A stretch of DNA of 64,000 bases from CATOSP01 sp965205385. Its GTDB lineage: Bacteria > Chloroflexota > Dehalococcoidia > Lucifugimonadales > UBA3495. Positions within the stretch are counted from its first letter, which is position 1. Each line of letters starts with the position of its first letter. Under the pieces are notes generated by a model that was given only the letters and a program-made list of their open reading frames with translations, did not search any database and had not been told where the DNA came from. Positions 18,049-27,369 of the stretch are shown one piece after another. The translations under genes were made by a program, and so were the position numbers. Where the stretch lies: the NCBI GenBank assembly GCA_965205385.1, contig CBDBGS010000007.1, positions 682,001 through 746,000 of the forward strand, in the 5' to 3' direction.

Positions 18049-18558
18049 CTAGCTCTCCCTCACGACGTCGATGGCGCCGGCCTGGGTCAGGATGCTATTT
18101 ACCCTGGAAAGTTGGTCCTCTTCAACGTTGACCAATACGCCGATGTAACCCTCTGTAATCCGCGTATCGTAGAGGCCCTTCTTCGTCTTGGGTAGCCTGG
18201 ATTCAAAGATGATCCCGATGATAGTGAAGACGATGGCCGTCAGCATGGTGCTCTCGTAGGTTACGACCGCCATCGGGGGCAAGCCCATGATCGGCTTACC
18301 GCCCTGGACCATCGGGTAGGCCATCTGTGTCATCGACGTCATCAGGATGCCTATGGTGAGTCCGATCAACGCGCCGACCAGCGGAAAGACGTACAGCCGG
18401 TGCCGCTCTTCACGTTCCCCGAAAGCACCCTCCGGGTAGGGGGCGTCGGTCAGGAAATCGTAGTCCTCTTCCGAGATGTCCGCCGCCTTGAGGGCGTCCC
18501 CCGCTTCGGCGGCATAGTCGGCGTCCTCGAATAATCCTAGTATCGGACGTCTAGCCAT
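18049..18558 (-). CDS. actD: Alternative complex III membrane subunit ActD
   Basis: ActD-type protein with two membrane helices (VFPLVGALIGLTIGILMTSM and MLTAIVFTIIGIIFESRL) flanked by soluble N- and C-terminal parts; the N-terminus GLFEDADYAAEAGDALKAA matches the family's ferredoxin-fold-like segment. I chose the ATG at 18558 (MARRPILGLF): it has GGAGACGGAG just upstream, whereas the longer reading to 18630 would translate a degenerate intergenic repeat tract. It follows the NrfD-like gene and precedes actE. ActD is thought to be a structural subunit of the quinol-oxidising complex. Confidence 0.87.
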   Translation of the reverse strand: MARRPILGLFEDADYAAEAGDALKAADISEEDYDFLTDAPYPEGAFGEREERHRLYVFPLVGALIGLTIGILMTSMTQMAYPMVQGGKPIMGLPPMAVVTYESTMLTAIVFTIIGIIFESRLPKTKKGLYDTRITEGYIGVLVNVEEDQLSRVNSILTQAGAIDVVRES

Positions 18559-18648
18559 TTTCTCCGTCTCCAGCTTTCGGTGACCAGTGGTTGGCGGCCC
18601 GTGGTCAGCATCGTACTTGCCACTGACCACTGGTCACCGGCCACTCGT

Positions 18649-20040
18649 CTAGTCCTCTCTAAATGTGGCCGGGACTATGCGCCGGCCGATCCTGATCTCG
18701 GTCTTCAGAATCTCGCCCTCTTTGATGTCGTACAGGGGAATTAAGGGCAGCACCCTGGCGAACAGGATCATCAACATGGCCACCAAGGCGAAGGTTGCCC
18801 CGATGATGGTGATCTCAACCGCGCTGGGCGCGTAGGTGTACCAGGTGAAGGTGAACAACTGCTTCTGCGCCAGGCCGGGCACGATTATCAGGAAACGCTC
18901 CAACCACATGCCGATGTTCACCGATATACACGCGATTGACATCAACCACAGGTTGCGCCTCCAACTGCTGGCGAGCCACATGGCCACCGGCAAGAAGTAG
19001 GTCAATCCGGTAAAGAACATGAACCACAGGTTCCAGGGCGGTTTGGTGAATTGGAATTCCCGGACGGCGATTTCGTCAGCCTCCCGTCCGTAGAACCCGA
19101 AGATCACTTCCATCACGAAGAAGTAGAACCACCCGGTTGCAACCACTATCAGCAGCCGGCCCAAGGCGTCGATGTGCTCGTGCCGGATATAGTCCTGCCA
19201 GCCGTAAATCCAGCGCAGGATTATCATTACAAAAGCCACTGCTGACACGCCGGAGTGAACCGCTCCCACGACGAAGTAGGGTGCGAATATGCTCGAGTGC
19301 CAAGACTTGACCGCCACCGCCATACCGAAATCCCAGGACACTATGCTATGGACCGAGACGAACACCGGCAGGATCAGGGCCGAAAGTAATACACCGGCGA
19401 TGATCTGCAGTTTCCACTGGCGGGGGTTGCCCTGCCAGCCCATGGACATCGCGGCATATATCTTGTGTGGAATTCCCGTCGTGCGGTCACGGAGCACCGC
19501 CATATCGGGAATCAGGGCCACCAAAACGAACAGGATACTCGAGGTTAGGTAAGTGTAGACCGCGCTTGGGTCCCAGACTAAGGGAGACCTGATGTTCGGC
19601 CAGATGCCCCGCGCAAAATCGTAAGGAATGAACGGGATGGTGTAAATCCAATAGACCAACCGCCACGGCCTGCCAGTGTGGATCAGGGGCATGAGCATGG
19701 CCGTCATGAGGGAGAAGACAGTCAGCACTTCGGCGGCACGGGTTGCCGGCCTGCGCCACTCAGCCTTGGATAAGCGGAGAATTGCTGAAAGCATCACCCC
19801 CGCGTGGCTTATGCCGATCCAGAACACGAAATTGACGATGAAGAAGCCCCACATCACTGGGCGGTTCAACCCAGTGACGCCCAAGCCCTTGTTCACCATC
19901 AGCCCCGCGGCGCTGAAGCCTCCCAGGACGATCAGACCCAGAACCAACAAGGCGAACCAGAACCACCGAGGCGAGGTGAGAATCGAGCTTAGTAGGTCAC
20001 GGTTGACCACGCTCGCTGGGAGTACTCTACCTTCCTGCAT
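18649..20040 (-). CDS. actC: NrfD-like quinol-binding membrane subunit (ActC type)
   Basis: A 463-residue integral membrane protein of the NrfD/PsrC family with about ten helices. The family hallmark is strong: HTGRPWRLVYWIYTIPF...GIWPNIRSPLVWDPSAVYTY...LIPDMAVLRDR. This class binds quinol and passes electrons to the Fe-S subunit. Alternative complex III normally has two NrfD-like subunits (ActC and ActF). I call this the canonical ActC-type copy because of its full GRPW/RSPLVWD motif; gene order alone (it follows the other NrfD gene) would equally allow ActF. It begins 95 bp after the preceding gene and is followed by actD. Confidence 0.85.
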   Translation of the reverse strand: MQEGRVLPASVVNRDLLSSILTSPRWFWFALLVLGLIVLGGFSAAGLMVNKGLGVTGLNRPVMWGFFIVNFVFWIGISHAGVMLSAILRLSKAEWRRPATRAAEVLTVFSLMTAMLMPLIHTGRPWRLVYWIYTIPFIPYDFARGIWPNIRSPLVWDPSAVYTYLTSSILFVLVALIPDMAVLRDRTTGIPHKIYAAMSMGWQGNPRQWKLQIIAGVLLSALILPVFVSVHSIVSWDFGMAVAVKSWHSSIFAPYFVVGAVHSGVSAVAFVMIILRWIYGWQDYIRHEHIDALGRLLIVVATGWFYFFVMEVIFGFYGREADEIAVREFQFTKPPWNLWFMFFTGLTYFLPVAMWLASSWRRNLWLMSIACISVNIGMWLERFLIIVPGLAQKQLFTFTWYTYAPSAVEITIIGATFALVAMLMILFARVLPLIPLYDIKEGEILKTEIRIGRRIVPATFRED

Positions 20041-20135
20041 CTAAGCTCCTGCGCCTGCCATCAGCGGCCCGAAGGCCGGCGGGAGATACGTTTCTTTCAT
20101 TACACACGACATACAGTTTAGTTCGGCTCGATACG

Positions 20136-21554
20136 TCACTCTGGTTTGGCCAGGATCAGGTAGCGGCCCCGGATGAAAGTCCCCATTCGCTGATACAGCA
20201 GTCCCTCCTTCAGCTCCCAGAGCGAGATCACCGGTATCAGCCGGGTGGCCAACAAGTATACAAACGCCGCGCCCCCGATCCCTCCAATGACCATGAGGAT
20301 ATCGCTCAGGCCAGGGTAAACCGGTGGCGGCACTGTATCCAGGAACTCGCCATAGAGGTGACCCGCGTTGAAGGAGCCCACGAAGATCCTGATGTTGAAC
20401 AGGAAAGCCCCGATTAGCGCGGAGGCCCCCGCCAGGGCCGGACCCCAATCAGTTTTGCGCACGGGGTTCCAGAGCAGGATCAAAAAAGGCGTGACGAAGG
20501 TAAAAAGGAAGTTCGCGGCAAAAACGCCCCCGTATGACTCGAAGAGCAAGTATTTCAGGATATTCTGCTCCACCTCCAGGCGGCCATACCAAAACGTAAT
20601 GCCAAAGGCAAACATGTGGTAGGCCCACAACAGGGTAAAAGCCAACAGCAGTTTGCTGGCAGACCAGAAGGGCGAAATCCCAATGTACTCCCTGTAACCG
20701 CCAAATCGGCGCAGGATGAACATGACGATGAGTATTAGACCCAGGGCGGCTTGGAACCCGTTCAGGCTGTAGAGCACCGGGAATATCGAGTCCTTCCATC
20801 CCGGTATGAGGCTCTGGGCGTAGTCCGAACTAATGGTGAAATGGATGAATATCAGGAGCATGAAGTACCAGGCCCCTAGGAGAGCCAAGATACCTTTCTG
20901 TATCACCCATTGCCGCTTGGTGCCATGCCAGCACCCGGCCAACATGCCGTATATTGCCCGACGGGCTCCGGTGGCCTTTTGCCGGGCCTCGGCCATGTCC
21001 GGCAGGGCCGACACCCATAGCAGGGCAACCGCGTTTACGGCCAGGAATATGATCCCGAACAGGTCCCACCAGAAGGGAGAGCCTATGGGGCCTTCGAACC
21101 AGATGCTCCGGCGGACGTCCAGCTCATGCCCCACAATCTCAGGGTTGTTAAGTGACGGCAGGACGATGGCCAGGGGTATGTATAGCAGGATATTGAATAC
21201 GCCGACTATTCCGAATATCTCTGAGACCCGCGACAAAGGCCGCCTCCAGTGGCTCTTGGTAATGCGGAAAGCCGCGGCGGCGAGTGGCCCCGTGCTAGTG
21301 ACCATGAACACGAATGAGAACATGGCGGCGTAGTAGCCCCAGGGGCTGTGGTCGCTAAATCCGGCCTGGGCCGCCTTCATGATGAATCCGATTATGCCGA
21401 GAACCAGCAAAGCGCCGGACCCAACGATTGCCAGCGTCAGGGCTCCGGGCATGGAGAAAGTTTTTTGGGTCACAAACTCCGTGACTTCCCGAGCCGGGGG
21501 AAAGACCCACATTTCTTCAGAGTGGTGGGCGTTCTCAGCCATGCCCGCCACCAT
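20136..21554 (-). CDS. Second NrfD-like membrane subunit of alternative complex III (ActC/ActF)
   Basis: A 472-residue polytopic protein related to NrfD, with about ten helices and the family's 'IGSPFWWDLFGIIF...SALPDMAEARQ' version of the quinone-site region. It lacks the GRPW motif of its neighbour, so it is the more divergent paralog. It lies right after the Fe-S gene, overlapping it by 20 bp if the start at 21554 is used; the internal ATG at 21542 (MAENAHH, preceded by GGTGGCGGGC) is a good alternative start. It is likely the second membrane quinol or structural subunit of the complex. Which of the two is ActC and which ActF cannot be settled by eye. Confidence 0.83.
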   Translation of the reverse strand: MVAGMAENAHHSEEMWVFPPAREVTEFVTQKTFSMPGALTLAIVGSGALLVLGIIGFIMKAAQAGFSDHSPWGYYAAMFSFVFMVTSTGPLAAAAFRITKSHWRRPLSRVSEIFGIVGVFNILLYIPLAIVLPSLNNPEIVGHELDVRRSIWFEGPIGSPFWWDLFGIIFLAVNAVALLWVSALPDMAEARQKATGARRAIYGMLAGCWHGTKRQWVIQKGILALLGAWYFMLLIFIHFTISSDYAQSLIPGWKDSIFPVLYSLNGFQAALGLILIVMFILRRFGGYREYIGISPFWSASKLLLAFTLLWAYHMFAFGITFWYGRLEVEQNILKYLLFESYGGVFAANFLFTFVTPFLILLWNPVRKTDWGPALAGASALIGAFLFNIRIFVGSFNAGHLYGEFLDTVPPPVYPGLSDILMVIGGIGGAAFVYLLATRLIPVISLWELKEGLLYQRMGTFIRGRYLILAKPE

Positions 21555-22320
21555 TGCCCACGGGATACTTTTCCACCTTCTTCAGGTAAATCACGTTAGG
21601 CTTGGTGCCCATCTCTTCCAGGAGCCGGTAACCGCGCGTCGAACGTTCTTCAAGGTGTTCGTGCTCGTTCAGGTCCTTGAAGTAGCGTTCCACCGGGCCG
21701 GTGGTGTCCGCCTGGTCCGCGAAGGTCAGCGCGTTGGTCGGGCAGGCCTGCACGCACGCGGGCAGGAAGTTCCGCTTCTTCATCGCCGCGTAGTCCAGCG
21801 TGCTGCGCTCCCGCCGTTCAATGGTGGTCTCGGCCCTGCGAATCCGTTGAATGCAGAAGGAGCAGCGTTCCATGACGCCGCGGCTCCGGACAGTAACGTC
21901 GGTGTTGAGATGGTTCCTCAGGCTCTCCGGCCAGACCGGTTCCCAGTAGTTGAAGAACCGTACCTGGTAGGGGCAGTTGTTGGCGCAGTACCGGGTGCCA
22001 ACGCACCGGTTGTAGACCTGTACGTTCAGTCCCTCATCGTTGTGGTAGGTGGCGTAGACCGGGCAGACCGGCTCGCACGGGGCGTTTTCGCAATGCTGGC
22101 ACATGATTGGAATAAACCGGGCCTTAACGTTGGGGAACTCGCCTTCCCAGTAACGCTCGATCCTGATCCACTCGTAGGCCCGGCGTTCCAGGAAAAGGTT
22201 CTTGGTGTTGATCGGGATGTTGTTCTCCGACTGACAGGCGACGACACATGCCTGGCACCCGGTACAACGATCTAAGTCAACAACCATTCCCCATTTGTGT
22301 TCGGTCCGTTTAGTTACCAT
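21535..22320 (-). CDS. Alternative complex III Fe-S subunit (ActB C-terminal half as separate gene)
   Basis: A 261-residue ferredoxin-like protein with four cluster motifs: CTGCQACVVAC (Cys19-29), CQHCENAPCEPVCP (74-86), CVGTRYCANNCP (106-116), and CSFC...CVQAC (153-193). The third motif has Thr where a fourth cluster ligand would be, the pattern expected for a 3Fe-4S site as described in alternative complex III. In the best-known complexes this module is fused to the molybdopterin-like ActB; here it is a separate gene between that gene and the NrfD subunit. It should carry electrons from the membrane quinol site to the periplasmic hemes. Confidence 0.9.
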   Translation of the reverse strand: MVTKRTEHKWGMVVDLDRCTGCQACVVACQSENNIPINTKNLFLERRAYEWIRIERYWEGEFPNVKARFIPIMCQHCENAPCEPVCPVYATYHNDEGLNVQVYNRCVGTRYCANNCPYQVRFFNYWEPVWPESLRNHLNTDVTVRSRGVMERCSFCIQRIRRAETTIERRERSTLDYAAMKKRNFLPACVQACPTNALTFADQADTTGPVERYFKDLNEHEHLEERSTRGYRLLEEMGTKPNVIYLKKVEKYPVGNGGGHG

Positions 22321-22384
22321 TCTGGCCCTCAGCGATTGGCTACCAAGCCGCCCGGCGCTTATACCGGCGGCTGGCTATCAAACC

Positions 22385-24679
22385 TTACAATTCGTCGGGT
22401 GATATCGTCTGGATTATCCGCTCGCCCGGCAGGATTCCCACCTCGACGGCGCGGACGATTCCCTCGAACTTTGAGACCTTTATGCTGCTGGGGGTACGGC
22501 TCACCCGCACCCGTGTGCTTGCCCAGGCAAAGGAACCGGTGCCATCGACCTGCCGGGGGGCAAGCACGTCCATCACGTTTTGAGACTCGGTTGCCGGACG
22601 GCCTGTCGCGGTTTCCGGCCCTCCGCTGCGGCCATGCCCCATTGGGATCGAAAGTACGCGGGGCGGCACCGCCGGAGTCAGGTACACCGGCACCTGGATC
22701 GAACCCTCATCGGACTCGATCCTGACCAGGTCTCCTTCGACCACCCCCAGCACACGGGCGTCGTGGTCGTTCATCTCCACCCAAGACTGCCAGGCAATCG
22801 TGGTAAGGGGGTCGGGGGCGGCTTGCAACCAGGGCAGGTGGGCATTTCTGCCTTCCAACAAGGTGTTGTGGGAGAAGGGAATCAGGGTGAAGTCGCCTTC
22901 CCCAGCGAACTGCGGCCCGGAGTTCTTGCTGGCCAGGTTGGACAAAAGGCCATCGGGAGGCGGGACATCCGTGGGACCGGTGGAATTCTCGTCCCACCAA
23001 CCGCCCTGGGCAAGTAACCGGTTCCAAAAATCGCGAGCCGACCCTGCTGTCACCGAGCCGCGGCCCAACTCAAACAACTGCTCGCCGCTCTCCCTCAGTA
23101 GGTCCTCGAAATTGTTCCAAGGAAGATTGTCCTGGACTCCCAAGTCGGACGCGATCGACAGAAGAATGTCGGGGAAGCTGCGCGGGTCCAGCTCGCTCAG
23201 GGGGTTAATAACGGGTTGTTGGAAACCGATGATCTGATGGCCGGGGCCCGGCTCCGGGATGTCGCTGCCCCAATCTTCCAGGGAAGCGCGGTCGGGCAAC
23301 ACCAGGTCGGCCATTATCGTCGTGTCGTCGAAGAACGGGGAGAAGCTGATGATGTTCAGGCTTCCGCTATTCAGCGCATCGCCAAAGCCCAGCGAACCGG
23401 GAAGCCCATGGACTGGGTCAACGCCGTGGACCAGCAGCAGATTCGTCTCGTCGCTGCGGATATCGGAAACCGCTTGCTCCCATTGGGCGAGGGAAGCTTC
23501 CTCGGCGGAAGCGGGAATGTCTTCTAGCGGGCTGGCCGGGTTGAACCGGACTCCTCCCGGCACTCCAACGCTGCCGATCAGGTAATTGAGGGCGTAGATT
23601 GCTTCCAGGTTGAAAAGCCCGTTGCTATGGGCGCCAGCGGAGCCGCCGCCAATGGCCAAGCCCGGTTTGGCCTCGGCCAATGTGTGGGCCAACTCTTCTA
23701 TAAGGTGCGCCGGGTCCTCTCCCAATTCGTTGGCTGATGGGAGTATGGCTGAGATGGACTCTGGGCGGAATCCCGTAAGCGCGTCCGCGCCTCTACCGCC
23801 GGTCAAAGCGGCTACGTCGACGCCCGGAGCCTGCGCGTTATCCCTCAAGATCACGTAGGCCAGGCTCATGGCCAGGTACCCTTCCCAACCGGGCTTCACC
23901 GGAATCCACCGGTCCGCGTTGGCGGCGGTCATGGAGAACCTGGAGTCCACGTGGTAAAGCGTGCCCCGTTTCTTGCCTTCTGAATTTCTGAACTCACCGA
24001 AACCGACACTGTAACGAGTGGGCGAGCCCCAGGTGGAGAGGAAGTCGGCCCCGAAGGAAATTACAACCTCGGCGCGGGCCAGGTCGAAGTCCGGCATCAG
24101 GTCTTGCCGGAATACATTCTTCAAAGCCGTTCTGTAGGTAACGTTGTCCACGGCCTCGAATGCCATGTGAGAGCCGCCGACGGCTTCGGCGAACCTGGGA
24201 ACCAGCATCCCCATGTGACCACGCATAGGCCCGGTCACGACTGTTACCCTGCCCGCGGCGGTTTGAATTCGGGACCGCAGGGTGTCCAGGGCGGTATTCC
24301 AGTCGATGGGCTCATACTGACCCGAACCACGGGGACCGGTGCGGCGCATGGGACCGGTTATACGGTCGGGGTGGTAGGCGGCCTGGAGCGTGGCTTCGCA
24401 ACGCGCGCTCTGCTTTCCCAGGTTGGTGGGGTAGAGGGGGTTGCCCTGGATCTTCTTCGCCCGCCCTTCCATAACCCGGACGATGATCCCTTCGCAAGAA
24501 GGGCAAGTGCGGCAAAGGCTAGTGTACCAGTTGTCCTTGCCTCTGACCAAGTCCTCCGGGAGTTCCGGCGGGCTCTGGAGGCTGAACTCACCCTCGCGGA
24601 TGCCAAAGCCTTCGCAGGCCACCGCGCCCACCGCGGAAAGGCCAGCCCAGGCTAGAAAGTTGCGCCGTGTTAATTTCAT
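22385..24679 (-). CDS. actB: Alternative complex III molybdopterin-oxidoreductase-like subunit (ActB N-terminal half)
   Basis: A large protein (764 residues from the chosen start) of the molybdopterin oxidoreductase superfamily. It has a Tat signal (TRRNFLAWAGLSAVGAVAC), which favours the ATG at 24679 over the one at 24703. An N-terminal cysteine motif CRTCPSC...C (C-x2-C-x2-C and a later Cys in SARCEATL) is present, then the usual 'RAKKIQGNPLYPTN' stretch and superfamily domains; the C-terminal end DARVLGVVEGDLVRIESDEG is the dinucleotide-binding barrel. In ActB this module is thought to be structural and free of molybdenum. It precedes the Fe-S gene by 64 bp, in an operon led by the pentaheme cytochrome. 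Confidence 0.87.
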   Translation of the reverse strand: MKLTRRNFLAWAGLSAVGAVACEGFGIREGEFSLQSPPELPEDLVRGKDNWYTSLCRTCPSCEGIIVRVMEGRAKKIQGNPLYPTNLGKQSARCEATLQAAYHPDRITGPMRRTGPRGSGQYEPIDWNTALDTLRSRIQTAAGRVTVVTGPMRGHMGMLVPRFAEAVGGSHMAFEAVDNVTYRTALKNVFRQDLMPDFDLARAEVVISFGADFLSTWGSPTRYSVGFGEFRNSEGKKRGTLYHVDSRFSMTAANADRWIPVKPGWEGYLAMSLAYVILRDNAQAPGVDVAALTGGRGADALTGFRPESISAILPSANELGEDPAHLIEELAHTLAEAKPGLAIGGGSAGAHSNGLFNLEAIYALNYLIGSVGVPGGVRFNPASPLEDIPASAEEASLAQWEQAVSDIRSDETNLLLVHGVDPVHGLPGSLGFGDALNSGSLNIISFSPFFDDTTIMADLVLPDRASLEDWGSDIPEPGPGHQIIGFQQPVINPLSELDPRSFPDILLSIASDLGVQDNLPWNNFEDLLRESGEQLFELGRGSVTAGSARDFWNRLLAQGGWWDENSTGPTDVPPPDGLLSNLASKNSGPQFAGEGDFTLIPFSHNTLLEGRNAHLPWLQAAPDPLTTIAWQSWVEMNDHDARVLGVVEGDLVRIESDEGSIQVPVYLTPAVPPRVLSIPMGHGRSGGPETATGRPATESQNVMDVLAPRQVDGTGSFAWASTRVRVSRTPSSIKVSKFEGIVRAVEVGILPGERIIQTISPDEL

Positions 24680-24728
24680 GGTTAGAGAGTACCCTGCTCC
24701 CATCTGAGTTGCTCAGAACAGGCCATGA

Positions 24729-25334
24729 TTACTTGTGACAGACCGTACAATCGGTCGCGACGTTGTTCTCCCGGTGACAGTCCAGGCATGTACCCATCTT
24801 CAAGGACTGGCCTTTCATGGGCTGCACCTCGGTCATGCTCGCCACATCTCCGTGGCACTTAGAGCATACCTGGGCCACCTCTAGTTGTCTGTCCGGTGTG
24901 TCTCCCTGGGTGAAGAAGCGGACGTGCGCTTCGTGGATAAATCTCACGTGGTCTGGGAGCCGGTGAACACGTTCCCAGTCAATTGGTTCGGTCCCATCCG
25001 GGTTGTCCCTGAACTTGGCGATCTCCATCATGGCGGACTCGGTCCTGCCCGATACTTGCTTGTGACAGAAGAGGCACTGCTCCACGGCGGGCACGGTAGC
25101 CTCCGCGCCACGGGTTACGTTCCGGTGGCAAAACTCGCACTGGATGCCCATACCGCCCTCCGCGGGCGTCCCAGCGTGGACGGTGTGCGGAAATGCCACA
25201 GGCTGCGGTGGAGCGTTTCCCAGCCCGAACGGAGGATTGGAGAACCAGGAGATAATCAGGACCGCCAACACGAAGCCCACAACGGCGAGGCCGAGAAGGC
25301 CAACAAGCCCGAGGGTTACGATTTTTGCGTTCAT
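24729..25334 (-). CDS. actA: Pentaheme cytochrome c subunit ActA
   Basis: A 201-residue protein with an N-terminal membrane anchor (VTLGLVGLLGLAVVGFVLAVLIISW) and five CxxCH heme sites: CEFCH (66-70), CLFCH (87-91), CSKCH (157-161), CLDCH (183-187) and CTVCH (196-200), the last just before the C-terminus. Extra histidines (HTVHAG, HEAHVRF) can be axial ligands. Five hemes plus this position at the head of the operon fit ActA. It acts on the outer face of the membrane, receiving electrons from the Fe-S subunit and passing them to ActE or another carrier. Confidence 0.93.
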   Translation of the reverse strand: MNAKIVTLGLVGLLGLAVVGFVLAVLIISWFSNPPFGLGNAPPQPVAFPHTVHAGTPAEGGMGIQCEFCHRNVTRGAEATVPAVEQCLFCHKQVSGRTESAMMEIAKFRDNPDGTEPIDWERVHRLPDHVRFIHEAHVRFFTQGDTPDRQLEVAQVCSKCHGDVASMTEVQPMKGQSLKMGTCLDCHRENNVATDCTVCHK

Positions 25335-25434
25335 TCGCGTCGGTTCCCGAGTCGTTTTTCTTTAAGCCCGGCGAGGGCTGGTGACAAGCAAAATGTTAGT
25401 GTGTGACAAGTTCGGAAGTCAAAAAGAGACCGGC

Positions 25435-25731
25435 CTAAAAGAGAAGCCGGTCATAAACGTTATTAACGTGAAGCGCGTTGGTGATTACCAACACCATCAA
25501 TACCACGGCGGCGGCCAGCACGATAAGGGCAAAGAGGGTCAGCGGTATCCGAAGGCGTTGGGTCTCTGGAGGTAGGTGACCGGTAATGACCAACGAGGGA
25601 ATTACCGCGTGAGCAATCAACATCGTGAACGCGAACGTTACCAGAACCGGTAGGTATATCCAAAACCACTGCAGGAAGAAATGGATATCTTGCCAATTGG
25701 CAGTGGTAAGTCCTTTGGGGTCATCAAACAT
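25435..25731 (-). CDS. Small two-helix membrane protein heading the complex III operon
   Basis: A 98-residue protein with two hydrophobic helices (FFLQWFWIYLPVLVTFAFTMLIAHAVIP and TLFALIVLAAAVVLMVLVIT) and no cofactor motif. It is the first gene after the predicted promoter and lies 100 bp upstream of actA on the same strand, so it is probably a structural accessory like the small ActG protein reported in some Chloroflexota complexes. That assignment rests on context; the sequence itself has no family signature I can name. Confidence 0.65.
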   Translation of the reverse strand: MFDDPKGLTTANWQDIHFFLQWFWIYLPVLVTFAFTMLIAHAVIPSLVITGHLPPETQRLRIPLTLFALIVLAAAVVLMVLVITNALHVNNVYDRLLF

Positions 25732-25789
25732 AAGTTGGTGGTCCTATTTCCCCCGACGCTCTAACCGGGGCCGGTCAAAAGCAGAGTGA

Positions 25790-25818
25790 AAATTATCACA
25801 ACGGCTTAGGGGTGTCAA
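25790..25818 (-). promoter_or_regulatory. Predicted sigma-70-type promoter of the complex III operon
   Basis: Reading the minus strand: TTGACA (25818-25813), a 17-bp spacer, then TAATTT (25795-25790); an overlapping GATAAT at 15 bp spacing is an alternative -10. It lies about 60 bp upstream of the first gene. Confidence 0.55.
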
Positions 25819-25868
25819 GGGAGATGGAAGCGGGATTTGACCGGAAGCGACGAGTCCGCGCCAAGGCG

Positions 25869-27182
25869 TTAGACGGCTCGGTGACGGTCCTTGACCAAGT
25901 AGGTCCCGGCGGACGCGGCCACAGCCAAAACGAGCATCAATGCGAACATAGGCTGATAACTGTTCCACTGGTCGAATATCACCGCTCCGGCCAACGCGCC
26001 AAGCCCTCCGGCAACCTGATGGACCATAGAGATGGTGCCGCTAACAGTACCCAACCTGGCTGGCCCAAATATGTTTCCGGAAAAGACCACGGTGAGCGGG
26101 GCGGTCATCAAGAAGGTGAACCCGTATAACAGGGCGAATATCACCACCGCCGGAGTGGCGTGGGAGAGCAGGACCAGGCCGAAGATTCCGATCCGCATTA
26201 GAAAGCAGACCATCGTGGGACGTCCTGGGCCGTAGGCGTCGGATAGGAGGCCGGAAGCCAGCACTCCCACCAGGCCCATAAGCCCCATGAGGGCCAGCAG
26301 GTTTCCCGCGAACACCGGGCCTATGCCCTCGTCCAGGGAAAACGCGACGACGTGTGTGGCGACGAAGAAGTCCTGAAACCCGCAGATGGCATAGACGCCG
26401 CACAGGAGCCAGAGTTGTCCGGAGCCTAGAAGACGCTGCTGCCACTCCTCGGGAAGCGGCGGCCGGTCGTCTGTCAATGCTGGGGGATTAGCCACATTTG
26501 ACTCAGGGATAGGCGGGGGCGCCGACCTAACCACAGCGAGCACCGCGGGCACAATAACCAGCACGTTTATGACACCGAGCGCCGCAAAACCCGCCCTCCA
26601 TCCGAAGCGGACCAGTCCCTCGGTAAGTAGCCCGACGATAAAAAGCTGGCCGGTGGCGTTGCCGCTCACGGCGGCGCTATTGGCTATTCCACGCCGCCCC
26701 GGGAACCAGCGGCTGATCATTACACCCACTATGGGATTGGATACCCCCGCGGCGCCCAGGGCGAACACGAGGCCATATACCAGAAACAGTTGCCACGGCG
26801 CGGATATGACCGCCATTAGCCCGATTCCAAGGCCACCAATGGCCGCTCCAGCCGCCATGATCCAACGCAGCTCATAGCGGTCGGCTAACCGCCCCACAAA
26901 CGGCATGGCAAACGCGGAAACGAGCATGAAGCAGGTTATGGCCAGAGAGAGGGTGGAGCGGCTCCATTCCAGGTCGCCACTCATGGGCTTCAGCATGAGC
27001 CCCAGTGCGTGACGGGACCCGCCGCCGAAAAATAGGACCATGAATCCTATGGACAGGACCGCCCAGCTATAGCTTATCCGCCGCAAACTTCTCTCCCGGA
27101 CCCGGTCCGGCCACCGTAGCACCGGGCTTCTCGGGGAGTCAACGCGGGCTGCCGGCCTACAGGGTAGGGAGTGGTATTTCAT
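25869..27182 (-). CDS. MFS transporter (oxalate/formate antiporter or monocarboxylate-like)
   Basis: A 437-residue major facilitator with about twelve helices in two halves, separated by a hydrophilic loop (residues about 225-255, PPPIPESNVANPPALTDDRPP). The loop motif GRLADRYELRW after helix 2 and the N-terminal 'YSWAVLSIGFMVLFFGGGSRHALGLMLKPM' resemble the monocarboxylate/oxalate-formate antiporter subgroup. The first 35 residues are arginine-rich and non-hydrophobic, so the real start may be internal. It stands alone on the minus strand. Substrate unknown; organic acids are the commonest for this subgroup. Confidence 0.85.
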   Translation of the reverse strand: MKYHSLPCRPAARVDSPRSPVLRWPDRVRERSLRRISYSWAVLSIGFMVLFFGGGSRHALGLMLKPMSGDLEWSRSTLSLAITCFMLVSAFAMPFVGRLADRYELRWIMAAGAAIGGLGIGLMAVISAPWQLFLVYGLVFALGAAGVSNPIVGVMISRWFPGRRGIANSAAVSGNATGQLFIVGLLTEGLVRFGWRAGFAALGVINVLVIVPAVLAVVRSAPPPIPESNVANPPALTDDRPPLPEEWQQRLLGSGQLWLLCGVYAICGFQDFFVATHVVAFSLDEGIGPVFAGNLLALMGLMGLVGVLASGLLSDAYGPGRPTMVCFLMRIGIFGLVLLSHATPAVVIFALLYGFTFLMTAPLTVVFSGNIFGPARLGTVSGTISMVHQVAGGLGALAGAVIFDQWNSYQPMFALMLVLAVAASAGTYLVKDRHRAV

Positions 27183-27212
27183 TGCCTGCCGCAGTTGCCT
27201 GTTGATTTATAA

Positions 27213-27230
27213 CCCCTTCGGGAAAGGGGG
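27213..27230. repeat. Degenerate C/G hairpin of the C5T4 family
   Basis: ccccttcgggaaaggggg resembles the palindromes at 9662 and 31636 with several changes. It lies between the divergent transporter and aminotransferase genes. Confidence 0.5.
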
Positions 27231-27369
27231 AGAGTGATGCGCTACTACGACCTTGGCACGAGCCTGAACCTGCCCGATGCTGGCGTGGACGTGACCATTG
27301 ATGTACATTACCCAACAAACCCCAGGGAATTCGAGCCAGACTCAACCACTTCGTGGAGAGGAGGACGTC

